Below are positions 37,527 to 47,122 of a DNA stretch of 64,000 nucleotides, one piece after another. Location of the stretch: positions 62,001-126,000 of the forward strand of contig NZ_LXYI01000005.1 in NCBI RefSeq assembly GCF_001650875.1, read 5' to 3'. The position numbers and the translations under genes were made by a program. Every line of letters begins with the position of its first letter. Positions within the stretch are counted from its first letter, which is position 1. This DNA comes from Sulfitobacter sp. EhC04 (lineage in GTDB: Bacteria; Pseudomonadota; Alphaproteobacteria; Rhodobacterales; Rhodobacteraceae). The notes under the pieces were generated by a model. The model had not been told where the DNA came from, did no database searches, and saw only the letters and a list, made by a program, of their open reading frames with translations.

Positions 37527-37868
37527 CTACTGGGCTTGCGGGCAGGTGCCCTGATAGGTCAGCGTGTCATCGACGATGCGCAGCTGGTCCGCCGGCGTGT
37601 CCGGCCCCACCACCCAGTCGATGTCGGAACTGCCATAGGTCGCCACGCAATACCCGTTTGCGGCATGCAGCACGGCCCCCCGCGCCCCTTCAAAGGACTG
37701 CGAAACACCTTTGACCGTCGCCACGAATTCGTCGCGTTGCTTGTCGACCCGCTTGACCTTGGTGCGGAAATATTTGCCGTCAAAGGCAAAGCGGTTCTTG
37801 TCCTCGGAACAGCCAGCAACCAGAACGGCGCAAAGCAGCGCCATGACGCTATGTCGGGTCTTCATCAT
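37527..37868 (-). CDS. Small lipoprotein, function unknown
   Basis: A 113-aa protein with a lipobox V-A-G-C and C20 as lipidation site after a short hydrophobic signal. The mature part is a basic/aromatic ~90-residue domain with two more cysteines (NGYCVATYG and GTCPQAQ). ATG overlaps the methyltransferase stop. A 102-bp gap to DUF5333 downstream could hold an internal promoter. No family recognised. Confidence 0.65.
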   Translation of the reverse strand: MMKTRHSVMALLCAVLVAGCSEDKNRFAFDGKYFRTKVKRVDKQRDEFVATVKGVSQSFEGARGAVLHAANGYCVATYGSSDIDWVVGPDTPADQLRIVDDTLTYQGTCPQAQ

Positions 37869-38578
37869 TTCTGCACTCTCGAATGGGTGGGGCGTTGCGC
37901 TTCGGCCTTGTCGATCACGACGATGGAATCATGCACATGCACGCCGCTGATTTCGCGCTTCATCTGCGGAAGCTGCGCCGGTTTGTTGTTGTGATACCAC
38001 ATGTGCATGTCATCTATCATCCTGCGCACCGTGTTATAGAAATTATCCGGCGCGTCAAAGCCGCCGCCGAAACGCGGGTAATAGGCGGTGTGCAGATCCT
38101 CGATCATATAGGTGCCCCCCGTCGTCAGCAGCGGGAACAACACCCGCAGCGATGCCTCGATATGGGGCATCCGGTGACTGCCGTCGTCCAGCACCACATC
38201 AACGCCGCCCATCTCCTCGACCACGGCGGCCAGGAATGCCGGATCGTCCTGCGATCCGATGCGCACCATGCCGGACTGGCCGTCGTATTGCGCACAGTCG
38301 GGATTGATGTCGATGCCACACAGCACCGCATCCTTGCCCAGATACCGCCGCCACATCTGCAAGGACCCGCCGTTGTTCACCCCGATCTCAAGGAACCTGA
38401 CCGGCGTGTCACGGTAACGGCTGAAATAGCGGTCATAGAGCGGCAGATAGTGGTGCCACTTGTGCACCTTCACCCCATCGTTCTGCGCGTAGATGTCCAG
38501 CAGGTCACCGTCAAATCCGTATCGTTCCCTGATGTCGGCGGCGACATCCCCGTCGTCGGGAAATCTGAACTTCTTCAT
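37865..38578 (-). CDS. Class I SAM-dependent methyltransferase (MycE/TylE-like)
   Basis: A 237-aa enzyme. The SAM site is VRFLEIGVNNGGSLQMWRRYLG, followed by CGIDINPDCAQYD and VDVVLDDGSHRMPHI, then YMIEDLHTAY. The layout, with the acidic DDGSH motif, resembles macrolide-sugar O-methyltransferases such as MycE. It lies between nuoF and nuoG and overlaps the following lipoprotein gene. Its substrate is unknown; a link to complex I is only positional. Confidence 0.75.
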   Translation of the reverse strand: MKKFRFPDDGDVAADIRERYGFDGDLLDIYAQNDGVKVHKWHHYLPLYDRYFSRYRDTPVRFLEIGVNNGGSLQMWRRYLGKDAVLCGIDINPDCAQYDGQSGMVRIGSQDDPAFLAAVVEEMGGVDVVLDDGSHRMPHIEASLRVLFPLLTTGGTYMIEDLHTAYYPRFGGGFDAPDNFYNTVRRMIDDMHMWYHNNKPAQLPQMKREISGVHVHDSIVVIDKAEAQRPTHSRVQK

Positions 38579-38645
38579 CGGCGGTCTCCTGCACGGCCCT
38601 TGGGGTTTTTCCCTTATTTCTCAACATATCCGCCAATTCGAGGTG

Positions 38646-39134
38646 TCAGGCAACCTCTGTCTGGCGACAACCGTGGGTCCTGTGCATTGTTGCCGCAGGC
38701 AGGTGGCCCCAGCCAAAGGCATGATCGCTGTCGCCATGGGCGCGCAGATGGTCGAGCCGATTGAGCGCTTCGCTCAGGTCAGGCTGGTGGCCCTGCGGCA
38801 CCCACCACATCACGAAATGCATCTCACCCAGCACCTGAAACCATTCGGCGCGGCGTTCGTAGAATTTCTTGTGCACCGTACCCCAGACAAAGGTTTCCAG
38901 CGTGGCGATACTGTCCCAGACACTCAGGTTCGGAATAAACAACGGGTCGCCCGCGATTGCCGTGTCGGTGTTGCCTGCCCCGGTCTCGCCCTCCATCATC
39001 CACTGAAAACCGGGCATCCGCTTGGCCAGCCCGTTGATCCGGTCGAGGTTCGCCATGAATTCCGCCACGCGCGGATCATCCTGCGCGGCGACAAGCCTGC
39101 CGACGTTCAATTCCGCCAGATGCATGTCTTTCAT
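38646..39134 (-). CDS. DUF3291 family protein (copy 2)
   Basis: A 162-aa soluble protein of the DUF3291 (ABM-like ferredoxin fold) family: HLAELNVGRL at the start, SVWDSIATLETFVWGTVHKKFYERRAEWF, and MWWVPQGHQP...HAFGWGHL. It is a paralogue of the next gene upstream. A few extra residues follow the family end (ATMHRTHGCRQTEVA). Confidence 0.8.
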   Translation of the reverse strand: MKDMHLAELNVGRLVAAQDDPRVAEFMANLDRINGLAKRMPGFQWMMEGETGAGNTDTAIAGDPLFIPNLSVWDSIATLETFVWGTVHKKFYERRAEWFQVLGEMHFVMWWVPQGHQPDLSEALNRLDHLRAHGDSDHAFGWGHLPAATMHRTHGCRQTEVA

Positions 39135-39149
39135 CGTCTCTCCCCTATC

Positions 39150-39641
39150 CTATCCGCAGGCACTTGCCTTCCAAAGCTGCGCCTCCTTGAGGTGCTCCCA
39201 GCCAAAGGCATGATCGGTTGGCCCGTGGTCTTCCAGATGCCGGAACCGCGCCATCGCCTCTGTCATTGTGGGCCGATGCCCGACCGGCACCCACCACATG
39301 CAAAACCGCAGGCTGGCCCCCATGTCGTACCATTCCGCCTTGCGGTCATAAAATCGTTTGTGAACCGTGTTCCACACGAAATGCTCAAGGCTCGCCACGT
39401 CCTCCCAGACACTGAGCGTCGAGGCCATGCGGGGGTTCGCCCCCATCACGCCGTCTGCGTGGGTCTGTTCGAACTCCATCTCCGCATCATCCATGCGCCA
39501 GACAAAACCCGGCGATCGTGCGGCGACACCGTTCACGAGGTCCAGACCCTTCACGAAGTACTGCACGCGCGGATCGTCCCAGTCGTATTTCAGGATGCCA
39601 AGGTTCAGCTCCGCCAGGTGATGTCCTTGGGGGGCAATCAC
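39150..39641 (-). CDS. DUF3291 family protein (copy 1)
   Basis: A 163-aa protein sharing the motifs of its neighbour: HLAELNLGIL, SVWEDVASLEHFVWNTVHKRFYDRKAEWYD, MWWVPVGHRP and HAFGWEHL. The two genes are tandem duplicates separated by 15 bp. Similar folds bind heme or act as small-molecule monooxygenases; nothing visible here proves either. The start lies 1 bp after the MAPEG gene stop. Confidence 0.8.
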   Translation of the reverse strand: MIAPQGHHLAELNLGILKYDWDDPRVQYFVKGLDLVNGVAARSPGFVWRMDDAEMEFEQTHADGVMGANPRMASTLSVWEDVASLEHFVWNTVHKRFYDRKAEWYDMGASLRFCMWWVPVGHRPTMTEAMARFRHLEDHGPTDHAFGWEHLKEAQLWKASACG

Positions 39642-39642
39642 T

Positions 39643-40053
39643 TCAGATAGCGGTCCAGGCAGCCATCCCCACCAGTCCCAGCACGCACGTGAAACCGATC
39701 ATCCAGACGGCGGAGCGCAGGGCCTGGATTTCCGTGCCGATATGCACCACCGCCACCGCAATGCGCGACACAAGGAACACGGAGGCCAGCAGATTGACCC
39801 AGAACGGATCGGCCCCGGCCAGAATCGCGGCGACAGTCGCCCCTATGAAGGGGCCGGATATCTCCATCGCATTGGCAAAGGCACGCCCCCGACGATAGAC
39901 CACATTGCTGTAATCGCGCTTGGGATGACCGCAGGTGCAGGTGTTTTCGGCATTCTTGCCCCGTGTCGCAACCATGCCCAGAACCAAACAGACTACCGAC
40001 CAAAGCGCCAGCGACAGGATCGCATGCCCGTAGGCGTCAAAGCCCCCGGTCAT
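39643..40053 (-). CDS. MAPEG family membrane protein
   Basis: A 136-aa protein with four hydrophobic helices. The MAPEG-type core includes [19 protein letters not shown] and [33 protein letters not shown]. Members include glutathione transferases and isomerases of membrane substrates, but the branch here is uncharacterised. It has a CTCGH pair of cysteines in a loop. Its start overlaps the nuoF stop by 4 bp. Confidence 0.75.
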   Translation of the reverse strand: MTGGFDAYGHAILSLALWSVVCLVLGMVATRGKNAENTCTCGHPKRDYSNVVYRRGRAFANAMEISGPFIGATVAAILAGADPFWVNLLASVFLVSRIAVAVVHIGTEIQALRSAVWMIGFTCVLGLVGMAAWTAI

Positions 40054-41345
40054 TCCGCTGCCACCGCGCTGACCCGCCCGGTCCGCTTGTGCTTGATACG
40101 GTCCTCGATCTCGTCCCGGAAATGCCGGATCAACCCCTGAATCGGCCAGGCCGCCGCATCGCCAAGCGCACAGATCGTGTGGCCCTCGACCTGCTTGGTC
40201 ACATCCAGCAGCATGTCGATTTCCTCGGGCTCCGCATCGCCAGAGACCAGCCGGTCCATCACCCGCATCATCCAGCCGGTGCCTTCACGACACGGTGTAC
40301 ACTGGCCGCAGCTTTCGTGCTTGTAGAACTTCGACAACCGCCAGATCGCCTTGATCACATCGGTGGAATTGTCCATCACGATCACCGCCGCCGTGCCAAG
40401 GCCCGACCGCTGCTCGCGCAGGTAATCAAAATCCATGATCGCGTCTTTCATCTGCGCACCGGGGATCAGCGGCACGGAAGACCCGCCGGGGATCACCGCC
40501 TTGAGATTGCTCCAGCCGCCCCGGATGCCGCCGCAATGGGTCTCGATCAATTCTTCAAAGGAGATGCTCATCGCCTCTTCGACCACGCAGGGGTTGTTCA
40601 CATGGCCCGACACGGCAAACAGCTTGGTGCCCGCATTGTTGGCCCGCCCGAAACCGGCAAACCATTCCGGCCCGCGCCGCAGGATCGTGGGCACCACAGC
40701 AATGGATTCCACATTGTTCACGGTGGTCGGGCAGCCATAAAGACCCGCGCCCGCCGGGAACGGCGGCTTCATGCGCGGCATGCCCTTCTTGCCCTCAAGG
40801 CTTTCCAGCAGGGCGGTTTCCTCGCCGCAGATATAGGCGCCCGCGCCATGGGCCAGATACAGGTCGAAATCCCAGCCGGATTTCGCCGCGTTCCTGCCCA
40901 GCAGGCCCGCGTCATAGGCCTCGTCGATGGCGGCCTGAAGCGCCTCGCGCTCGCGGATGTATTCACCGCGGATGTAGATATAGCAGGCATGCGCATTCAT
41001 CGCGAAAGACGCGATCAGGCAGCCCTCGATCAGCGTGTGCGGATCATGGCGCATGATCTCGCGGTCCTTGCAGGTGCCGGGTTCGGATTCGTCCGCATTG
41101 ATCACCAGATAGGCCGGACGCCCGTCGCTTTCCTTGGGCATGAAGGACCACTTGAGCCCGGTGGGAAAGCCCGCGCCGCCCCGGCCACGCAAGCCGCTTG
41201 CCTTCATCTGGTCGATGATCCAGTCGCGTCCCTTCTTGAGAATCCCGGCGGTCCCGTCCCAATGGCCACGCTGTTGCGCGCCCTTCAGGCTGCGGTCATG
41301 CATCCCGTAGATGTTGGTAAAGATGCGGTCCTGATCTGCAAGCAT
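40050..41345 (-). CDS. nuoF: NADH-quinone oxidoreductase subunit F
   Basis: A 431-aa subunit that binds NADH, FMN and the [4Fe-4S] cluster N3. The NADH/FMN loop is [16 protein letters not shown], with [16 protein letters not shown] and [20 protein letters not shown]. The cluster ligands are [13 protein letters not shown] and a later C in [13 protein letters not shown]. Standard length and order of motifs. Confidence 0.97.
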   Translation of the reverse strand: MLADQDRIFTNIYGMHDRSLKGAQQRGHWDGTAGILKKGRDWIIDQMKASGLRGRGGAGFPTGLKWSFMPKESDGRPAYLVINADESEPGTCKDREIMRHDPHTLIEGCLIASFAMNAHACYIYIRGEYIREREALQAAIDEAYDAGLLGRNAAKSGWDFDLYLAHGAGAYICGEETALLESLEGKKGMPRMKPPFPAGAGLYGCPTTVNNVESIAVVPTILRRGPEWFAGFGRANNAGTKLFAVSGHVNNPCVVEEAMSISFEELIETHCGGIRGGWSNLKAVIPGGSSVPLIPGAQMKDAIMDFDYLREQRSGLGTAAVIVMDNSTDVIKAIWRLSKFYKHESCGQCTPCREGTGWMMRVMDRLVSGDAEPEEIDMLLDVTKQVEGHTICALGDAAAWPIQGLIRHFRDEIEDRIKHKRTGRVSAVAAE

Positions 41346-41411
41346 TGCTGCGTCCCCTACGTTTGTCCCGGCCCCTGAGGGCCGTTTGTCTGTTGCCCCG
41401 AAAGGAGCGTT

Positions 41412-41639
41412 CTATCCATCATCCGCAGACCGGCGGGCCTGCCAGAGCTGATAGGCCAATACCAGCGCCCAGAACAGCGCCGCAAGTGCGGCAAAGTCGA
41501 TCAGCAGCGCATAGCGGCCCGGCAACCCCAACGCCGGACCAGCCCAGTTCGCAGCCAGCCAGATCAGCATGGTCCCGGCAATCACCAGTGCCACGGTCTG
41601 ACCCTTGCGGGACAGTGCCTTATCGCTCTGCTCACTCAT
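41412..41639 (-). CDS. DUF5337 family small membrane protein
   Basis: A 75-aa protein with a basic N-terminus and two transmembrane helices (about residues 15-33 and 42-65). I recognise the DUF5337 family of Rhodobacterales, typically found next to nuoE/nuoF. A plausible supernumerary complex I subunit or assembly factor, but this is inference. Confidence 0.72.
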   Translation of the reverse strand: MSEQSDKALSRKGQTVALVIAGTMLIWLAANWAGPALGLPGRYALLIDFAALAALFWALVLAYQLWQARRSADDG

Positions 41640-41666
41640 GCGCGGCCCGGTTGCCCCCTTGGCGGT

Positions 41667-42515
41667 TTACTTCTTTTTCTTCTTCGAAAACTCGGTTTCG
41701 CCGCCCTTGGCAAGGATCTTGGCCTGGCTCATCCAGTCGTCGCGCTCGATCCGGCCCTTGAAGCGCAGGCGCTCATCGACCCAGGCGATCTCTTTCTTGC
41801 GCCAGCCCGCAACCTGGCTGAAATGCCAGATGCCCAGGCCGTTCAGGGTCTGCTCCAGCTTGGGGCCGACGCCGCTGATCAGCTTCAGATCATCGGCACC
41901 TTCGGCACGCGGGCCATCCATCAGCTCGGGCTTGCCGTCCGCAGCCACCGGCGCGCGCTTGGCCTTGGCCGGTGCGGCCTCTGCCGCCGGTGCAGGCTCC
42001 GCCACGGCGGGGGACGCAGTTGCCGCAGCCTTGGCAGGCGCATCCTTCTTGGCAGGCGCATCCGCGCTGTCTTTCTCGTATTTCCAATCGCCCTTGCGCG
42101 CCGCCAGTTCTGCCTGACCGGCCAAAGGTGCGGAGGGTTTGACAGCTGAATCGGAAGCAGCCGCTTTTGGCGTATCGGCCGCTGCGGAGGCCGCTGGTTT
42201 CTCCGCCTCCTTGGGTGCCTCAGCCGTCTTTGGCGCGTCGGTCACGGAGGGGGCCACTGCCGATGCAGCCGCCGTCGGCGCGGCAACGGCATCCGCCGTC
42301 GGCGCTGCAGCAGGACTGCTGCCAGACGCACCCGGACAGATCGCCAGAGAAAGGAACAGACCGACAACCAGCGCGATGACAACCGCCAATATCACGGCTG
42401 CGGCAAAGCCCCAGCCCCCGACCAGCATAAACAAAACCCCGATTACAAGGCCGCCAATAATGGCCAGCGCCCAGCTTCTCGTGGTGCAGCTCATCGCATT
42501 GTCATTCTCAGCCAT
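41667..42515 (-). CDS. Membrane-anchored protein with C-terminal helix-hairpin-helix domain
   Basis: A 282-aa protein in three parts. Residues ~13-58 hold two membrane helices. Residues ~60-200 are a disordered Ala/Pro/Lys-rich linker. Residues 205-277 are an HhH-type domain (ADDLKLISGVGPKLEQTL...ETEFS), ending in a lysine tail. The domain matches the NuoE C-terminal extension at about 45 of 73 positions by eye. It sits between nuoE and DUF5337. HhH folds often bind DNA or proteins; a protein contact with complex I seems more likely here. Confidence 0.75.
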   Translation of the reverse strand: MAENDNAMSCTTRSWALAIIGGLVIGVLFMLVGGWGFAAAVILAVVIALVVGLFLSLAICPGASGSSPAAAPTADAVAAPTAAASAVAPSVTDAPKTAEAPKEAEKPAASAAADTPKAAASDSAVKPSAPLAGQAELAARKGDWKYEKDSADAPAKKDAPAKAAATASPAVAEPAPAAEAAPAKAKRAPVAADGKPELMDGPRAEGADDLKLISGVGPKLEQTLNGLGIWHFSQVAGWRKKEIAWVDERLRFKGRIERDDWMSQAKILAKGGETEFSKKKKK

Positions 42516-42554
42516 CTAATGTTCCCTCTCCCGTCAGACCGGTTCCGGCCCGGA

Positions 42555-43814
42555 TTAAGTGTCGTAAAGACCATCCTTGCTGGCACGGGTGGAAAACTCG
42601 GTCTCCTCACCTGCGGCCAGACGCGTGGCCTGATCCACCCAGCTGTCACGCGACACGCGGCCCTTGAACCCTTTCAGGTTCTGATCGACCCAGGCCACTT
42701 CCTCCGCGCCCCAACCGGCAATCTGATCGTAGTGGAAAAAACCCATTTCGTTCAGCATTTTTTCCAACTTGGGCCCGACGCCCTTGATCATCTTGAGATC
42801 ATCCGCCCCGGAATCACGCGCCGCAGCCATCGTGGCGGGCTTGGTCCCCGGTCCTTCAGGCGCACCGGATTGCGCCTTCACGTCCTGCTTGGCCTTGGGG
42901 GCGACGCTGCCTTCGGCCGGTTTTGCCTTGGCCTTGACATCGGGTGCCTCGCCTTCTGCTTCGGCGTATTTGTCCGAACTGTCACCCTTGTTGCGCGGGG
43001 CCTTCGCCTCCGCCTTGCTGCGGCCCGCCTGCGCGCCATCGGGGCCTTTGGGCGGCATCATGTCGTCCCGCTTTGCCTTGGACGGTTTGCCGCCCGCATT
43101 GGCGGCCTTGCCCTGCCAGGGCGTCAGCAGGGGCACCTCGGTGCCGTCGATCCGCTTGATCGTGTCGCCAATATCGACCGCAAGCTGAACGCTGGCGTTA
43201 TACTGCGTGCGACCGCTGTCGTGATCCTTGAGGCTGGTCAGCCCGCCCAGAGGCTCAGAGGCATAGCGCCCGTTCTGCGGACCCGGCACCGGCACCTTGC
43301 CCGCCGCCATCTCATCCAGCAGCTTGCCGAAACCCTCTGCGGTCAGATCCTCGTAATAATCCTTGCCGATCTGCGCCATCGGCGCATTGGCGCAGGAGCC
43401 GAGGCATTCGACCTCTTCCCAGGAAAACTTGCCATCCGCCGACAGCTCATGGGCATTCGGCGCGATCCGCTCTTTGCAGACCGCCATCAGGTCCTCTGCC
43501 CCGCAAATCATGCAGGAGGTGGTGCCGCAGACCTGAATATGTGCCACGGAACCAACGGGTTGCAGTTGGAACATGAAGTAGAAAGTCGCAACCTCAAGCC
43601 CCCGGATATAGGCCATGCCCAGCATCTCCGACACATGCTCGATCGCCGGACGGCTCAGCCAGCCCTCCTGTTCCTGCGCACGCCACAAGAGCGGGATGAT
43701 GGCAGAGGCCTGCCGCCCCTCGGGGTATTTGGTGATCTGCGCTTCGGCCCATTTCTGGTTGGCGGGCGTGAAGGCGAAACTCTCGGGTTGGTCGGGGTGC
43801 AGTCGGCGGAGCAT
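42555..43814 (-). CDS. nuoE: NADH-quinone oxidoreductase subunit E with C-terminal HhH extension
   Basis: A 419-aa protein. The first ~240 residues are the 24-kDa thioredoxin-like [2Fe-2S] (N1a) subunit: [21 protein letters not shown], and the ligands in [11 protein letters not shown] and [10 protein letters not shown]. Then come a Lys/Ala/Pro-rich linker and a helix-hairpin-helix domain at residues 335-408 that is closely related to the downstream protein's. Usual NuoE is 160-240 aa, so it is greatly extended. The Fe-S part should function as normal; the tail's role is unknown. Confidence 0.92.
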   Translation of the reverse strand: MLRRLHPDQPESFAFTPANQKWAEAQITKYPEGRQASAIIPLLWRAQEQEGWLSRPAIEHVSEMLGMAYIRGLEVATFYFMFQLQPVGSVAHIQVCGTTSCMICGAEDLMAVCKERIAPNAHELSADGKFSWEEVECLGSCANAPMAQIGKDYYEDLTAEGFGKLLDEMAAGKVPVPGPQNGRYASEPLGGLTSLKDHDSGRTQYNASVQLAVDIGDTIKRIDGTEVPLLTPWQGKAANAGGKPSKAKRDDMMPPKGPDGAQAGRSKAEAKAPRNKGDSSDKYAEAEGEAPDVKAKAKPAEGSVAPKAKQDVKAQSGAPEGPGTKPATMAAARDSGADDLKMIKGVGPKLEKMLNEMGFFHYDQIAGWGAEEVAWVDQNLKGFKGRVSRDSWVDQATRLAAGEETEFSTRASKDGLYDT

Positions 43815-43896
43815 CAGGTCAGGCTTTCGTAAGTGCAGAGACGGCAGGTGCCTCCGGCAGGGGTATTTTCAAAAGGGTAAAGAGGCAAAGACGCGC

Positions 43897-45141
43897 TCAC
43901 CGGTCAATCTCCCCGAACACCACATCCATGGTGCCGATGATCGCGGCGACATCCGCCAGTTGGTGACCCTTGGAGATGTGGTCCATCGCCTGCAAGTGCA
44001 GGAAGCCGGGTGCGCGGATCTTGCAGCGGTAAGGCTTGTTGGAGCCGTCGGCCACAAGGTAAACGCCGAATTCCCCCTTGGGGGCCTCGACTGCGCAATA
44101 GACTTCGCCCGCAGGCACGTGGAACCCTTCGGTGTAAAGCTTGAAGTGGTGGATCAGGCTTTCCATGTCGGTTTTCATCGCGGTGCGGCTGGGCGGCGTG
44201 ATCTTGCCGCGCGCCAGCACATCACCCTGCCCTTCGGGCGCGCGCAGTTTTTCGATGGCCTGTTCCATGATGTGAACGGACTGGCGCATTTCCTCCATCC
44301 GGCAGAGGTAACGGTCAAAGCAGTCGCCGTTCTTGCCCACCGGCACCTGGAAGTCGAATTCGTCATAACATTCATAGGGCTGCGCGCGCCGCAGGTCCCA
44401 GGCCAGGCCCGATCCCCGCACCATCACACCGGAGAAGCCGTAATTCAGAATGTCCTCTTCGCTGACCACGCCGATATCGACGTTGCGCTGTTTGAAGATG
44501 CGGTTTTCGGTCAGCAACCCGTCAATGTCCGCAAGGATATCGGGGAAGGATTTGCACCAGGCCTCGATATCGTCGATCAGCGCATCGGGCAGGTCCTGAT
44601 GCACGCCGCCGGGCCGGAAATAGGCCGCGTGCAGACGCGCGCCGCAGGCCCGCTCGTAAAAGATCATCAGCTTTTCGCGCTCTTCAAAGCCCCAGAGCGG
44701 CGGGGTCAGCGCGCCCACGTCCAGCGCCTGCGTGGTCACGTTCAGCAGGTGGTTCAGCACCCTGCCGATTTCGCAGAACAGCACCCGGATCAGCGAGGCG
44801 CGGCGCGGTACCGGTGTGCCGGTCAGCTTTTCGATGGCCAGACACCAGGCATGCTCTTGGTTCATCGGCGCCACGTAATCCAGCCGGTCGAAATACGGCA
44901 GGTTCTGCAAATACGTCCGGCTTTCCATCAGCTTTTCGGTGCCACGGTGAAGCAGGCCGATATGCGGGTCGCAACGTTCGACGATCTCGCCGTCCAGTTC
45001 AAGCACCAGCCGCAAAACCCCATGCGCCGCAGGGTGTTGCGGGCCGAAGTTGATGTTGAAATTGCGGATCTTCTGTTCGCCTGTCAGGGCGTCGGTCGAT
45101 CCGTCGTCATAGCGGTTCACGCGAATATCGCCGTCCATCAT
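43897..45141 (-). CDS. nuoD: NADH-quinone oxidoreductase subunit D
   Basis: A 414-aa 49-kDa subunit next to the quinone site. It has [54 protein letters not shown] and the C-terminal [37 protein letters not shown]. Two adjacent ATGs (45141 and 45138) are possible starts; both overlap the stop of the 39-aa ORF. An 82-bp gap follows before nuoE. Confidence 0.97.
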   Translation of the reverse strand: MMDGDIRVNRYDDGSTDALTGEQKIRNFNINFGPQHPAAHGVLRLVLELDGEIVERCDPHIGLLHRGTEKLMESRTYLQNLPYFDRLDYVAPMNQEHAWCLAIEKLTGTPVPRRASLIRVLFCEIGRVLNHLLNVTTQALDVGALTPPLWGFEEREKLMIFYERACGARLHAAYFRPGGVHQDLPDALIDDIEAWCKSFPDILADIDGLLTENRIFKQRNVDIGVVSEEDILNYGFSGVMVRGSGLAWDLRRAQPYECYDEFDFQVPVGKNGDCFDRYLCRMEEMRQSVHIMEQAIEKLRAPEGQGDVLARGKITPPSRTAMKTDMESLIHHFKLYTEGFHVPAGEVYCAVEAPKGEFGVYLVADGSNKPYRCKIRAPGFLHLQAMDHISKGHQLADVAAIIGTMDVVFGEIDR

Positions 45142-45257
45142 TTACGTCCCTTCGACTGGCGGTCCAGCGGCTGCGGGTCATCCCGGCGGATGCGCAGCGG
45201 AACCTGTTGGCGCGCACCAAGCAAACGGGCAAACAATTCTTCCAGAAATGCGATCAT
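45138..45257 (-). CDS. 39-aa small protein between nuoC and nuoD
   Basis: A short ORF whose ATG shares a base with the upstream 57-aa ORF stop (TGATG), and whose TGA lies within the nuoD start (ATGATG). The product has an amphipathic N-terminal helix ([15 protein letters not shown]) and a basic tail (RIRRDD...RQSKGRK). Overlaps at both ends support translation. No known family. Confidence 0.5.
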   Translation of the reverse strand: MIAFLEELFARLLGARQQVPLRIRRDDPQPLDRQSKGRK

Positions 45258-45430
45258 CACAGTTTCTCCAACTCTTGCAGCTTCAGCCCCATCCACCACA
45301 ATAGCGCGATGGTTCCGAAAGGGACGACACAGACCGCCGCCCAGTATTTGTTGATGCCAAAGAACGGCAGCAGCTTGAGCATCGGAATGGCCGTCAGCGC
45401 CGACAGGATAAGCCACCACATGCCGCCCAT
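45257..45430 (-). CDS. 57-aa two-helix membrane protein between nuoC and nuoD
   Basis: Starts at an ATG overlapping the nuoC stop by one base (TAATG) and ends in a TGA overlapping the next ORF's ATG. Two hydrophobic segments (about residues 5-24 and 29-49, with GGMWWLILSALTAI and FGTIALLWWMGL) and a charged C-terminus (LQELEKL). I recall similar small proteins at this place in Roseobacter nuo operons. Complex I association is inferred from position only. Confidence 0.65.
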   Translation of the reverse strand: MGGMWWLILSALTAIPMLKLLPFFGINKYWAAVCVVPFGTIALLWWMGLKLQELEKL

Positions 45431-46038
45431 TACTTGGCTCCTTCCGCCTTGTCGTCACCGGGCAGGATGTATTCCGCACCCTCCCAGGGCGACATGAAAT
45501 CAAACTGGCGGTATTCCTGCACCAGCGACACCGGCTCATAGACGACCCGCTTTTGCGCCTCGTCATAGCGCACTTCGGTATAGCCCGTGGTCGGAAAATC
45601 CTTGCGCAGCGGATAGCCGCGAAAGCCATAGTCGGTGAGAATGCGGCGCAGATCCGGGTGACCGGAGAACAGGATGCCGTACATGTCGAAAACTTCACGC
45701 TCGAACCAGTTGGCCGACGGGTGGACATTGACCAGGCTTGGCACCATGTCCTTTTCCCGTGTCGCCACCCGCAGGCGGATGCGGTGGTTCTGGTACATGC
45801 TCAGAAAGTGATAGACCACGTCGAACCGCTTGGCCCGCCCGGCATAATCCACTGCCGTGATGTCCACGAGGGTGGAGAACCGGCAGGTCGGGTCACCCCT
45901 GAGAAACTCCACCAGCCCGGCGATATTGGTCAGGGTGACGTCCATGTTCAACTCACCCTGCGCAATGTCCCACGCCAGGATGCAATCGGGGCGTTTGGCC
46001 TCGATATAGGCACCAAGTTCCTGAAGTTGCTCGCTCAT
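45430..46038 (-). CDS. nuoC: NADH-quinone oxidoreductase subunit C
   Basis: A 202-aa 30-kDa subunit. Family signatures are [24 protein letters not shown], the signature [36 protein letters not shown], and the closing PWEG. It is separate from nuoD, unlike the fused NuoCD of E. coli. Confidence 0.96.
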   Translation of the reverse strand: MSEQLQELGAYIEAKRPDCILAWDIAQGELNMDVTLTNIAGLVEFLRGDPTCRFSTLVDITAVDYAGRAKRFDVVYHFLSMYQNHRIRLRVATREKDMVPSLVNVHPSANWFEREVFDMYGILFSGHPDLRRILTDYGFRGYPLRKDFPTTGYTEVRYDEAQKRVVYEPVSLVQEYRQFDFMSPWEGAEYILPGDDKAEGAK

Positions 46039-46062
46039 CTTAAATCCTTCCAGACGCGCGGT

Positions 46063-46608
46063 TCATCGCACGATTGTCCCGGTCCGGCGCATCTTGCGTT
46101 GCAACTGCATGATCCCGTACAGCAGCGCCTCTGCGGTGGGTGGGCAGCCCGGCACATAGACATCCACCGGCACGATCCGGTCACAGCCGCGCACCACGGA
46201 ATAGCTGTAGTGGTAATAGCCGCCGCCATTGGCGCAGGACCCCATGGAGATCACATAGCGCGGCTCGGGCATCTGGTCATAGACCTTGCGCAGCGCGGGG
46301 GCCATCTTGTTGGTCAAGGTGCCTGCCACGATCATCAGGTCCGACTGGCGCGGAGAGGCGCGCGGTGCGGTGCCGAAACGCTCAAGGTCATAGCGCGGCA
46401 TGGAGGTGTGCATCATCTCGACCGCGCAACAGGCCAGACCAAATGTCATCCAGTGCAGCGAACCGGTGCGCGCCCAGTTGATGATGTCCGCTGTGGAGGT
46501 GACAAGGAAACCCTTGTCCTGCAAGGCCGCATTCAGGCTTTGCGTATCGACTTCGCGGTCCGGACCGGCCTTGTAGCTGCCCGGTGTGCCTGCGTCCGTT
46601 ACTGCCAT
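46063..46608 (-). CDS. nuoB: NADH-quinone oxidoreductase subunit B
   Basis: A 181-aa subunit carrying the N2 [4Fe-4S] cluster that passes electrons to quinone. Ligands are the tandem cysteines in [10 protein letters not shown], plus GSCANGGG and [12 protein letters not shown]. The ATG at 46608 was chosen over one at 46629, as the latter lies deeper in nuoA. It overlaps nuoA by 10 bp. Confidence 0.96.
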   Translation of the reverse strand: MAVTDAGTPGSYKAGPDREVDTQSLNAALQDKGFLVTSTADIINWARTGSLHWMTFGLACCAVEMMHTSMPRYDLERFGTAPRASPRQSDLMIVAGTLTNKMAPALRKVYDQMPEPRYVISMGSCANGGGYYHYSYSVVRGCDRIVPVDVYVPGCPPTAEALLYGIMQLQRKMRRTGTIVR

Positions 46609-46964
46609 TCCAGCGCCCCTTTCTTCCATTCATAGGCAAAGCCTGCCGTCAGCACGCCCAGGAACACCATCATCGACCAGAAACCGACCATCGAAATATC
46701 CTTGAACGCGACCGCCCAGGGGAACAGGAAGGCAATCTCAAGGTCAAAGATGATGAACAGGATCGAGACCAGATAGAACCGAACGTCGAATTTCATGCGC
46801 GCATCGTCGAACGCATTGAACCCGCATTCATAGGCCGACACTTTTTCAGGGTCCGGGTTGCGCACGGCGACGATGACGGCGGCAAGGATCAGGATGGCTC
46901 CGAATCCGATGGCCACGGCCAGAAAAACGAGGATAGGCAGATATTCCCGCAGCATGTCGTCCAA
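46599..46964 (-). CDS. nuoA: NADH-quinone oxidoreductase subunit A
   Basis: A 121-aa subunit with three transmembrane helices, first gene of the operon. It has [43 protein letters not shown], the family's signature stretch including the mobile loop with C-G-F. AAAGGAG lies upstream. The alternative start three codons later is also possible. Confidence 0.95.
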   Translation of the reverse strand: MDDMLREYLPILVFLAVAIGFGAILILAAVIVAVRNPDPEKVSAYECGFNAFDDARMKFDVRFYLVSILFIIFDLEIAFLFPWAVAFKDISMVGFWSMMVFLGVLTAGFAYEWKKGALEWQ

Positions 46965-47033
46965 GGGGAGGCTCCTTTATGGTGCTGGGCACAGATGCGC
47001 CGGGGCGCTCGGGCCAGTCATGGCTTGGCTTCG

Positions 47034-47062
47034 GGTTTACTCTGCCGTCCCGACAGGGTCAA
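47034..47062 (-). promoter_or_regulatory. Candidate sigma70 promoter of the nuo operon
   Basis: On the minus strand TTGACC (47062-47057) and TAAACC (47039-47034) are separated by exactly 17 bp, about 70 bp upstream of the nuoA start in the 158-bp gap after the upstream gene. It is the best hexamer pair in that gap. Confidence 0.5.
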
Positions 47063-47122
47063 CCAAGGGGCCATGATTTTGGCAGGGCGAAACCGACAGC
47101 CGCACGGCGGGATCATCATTGC

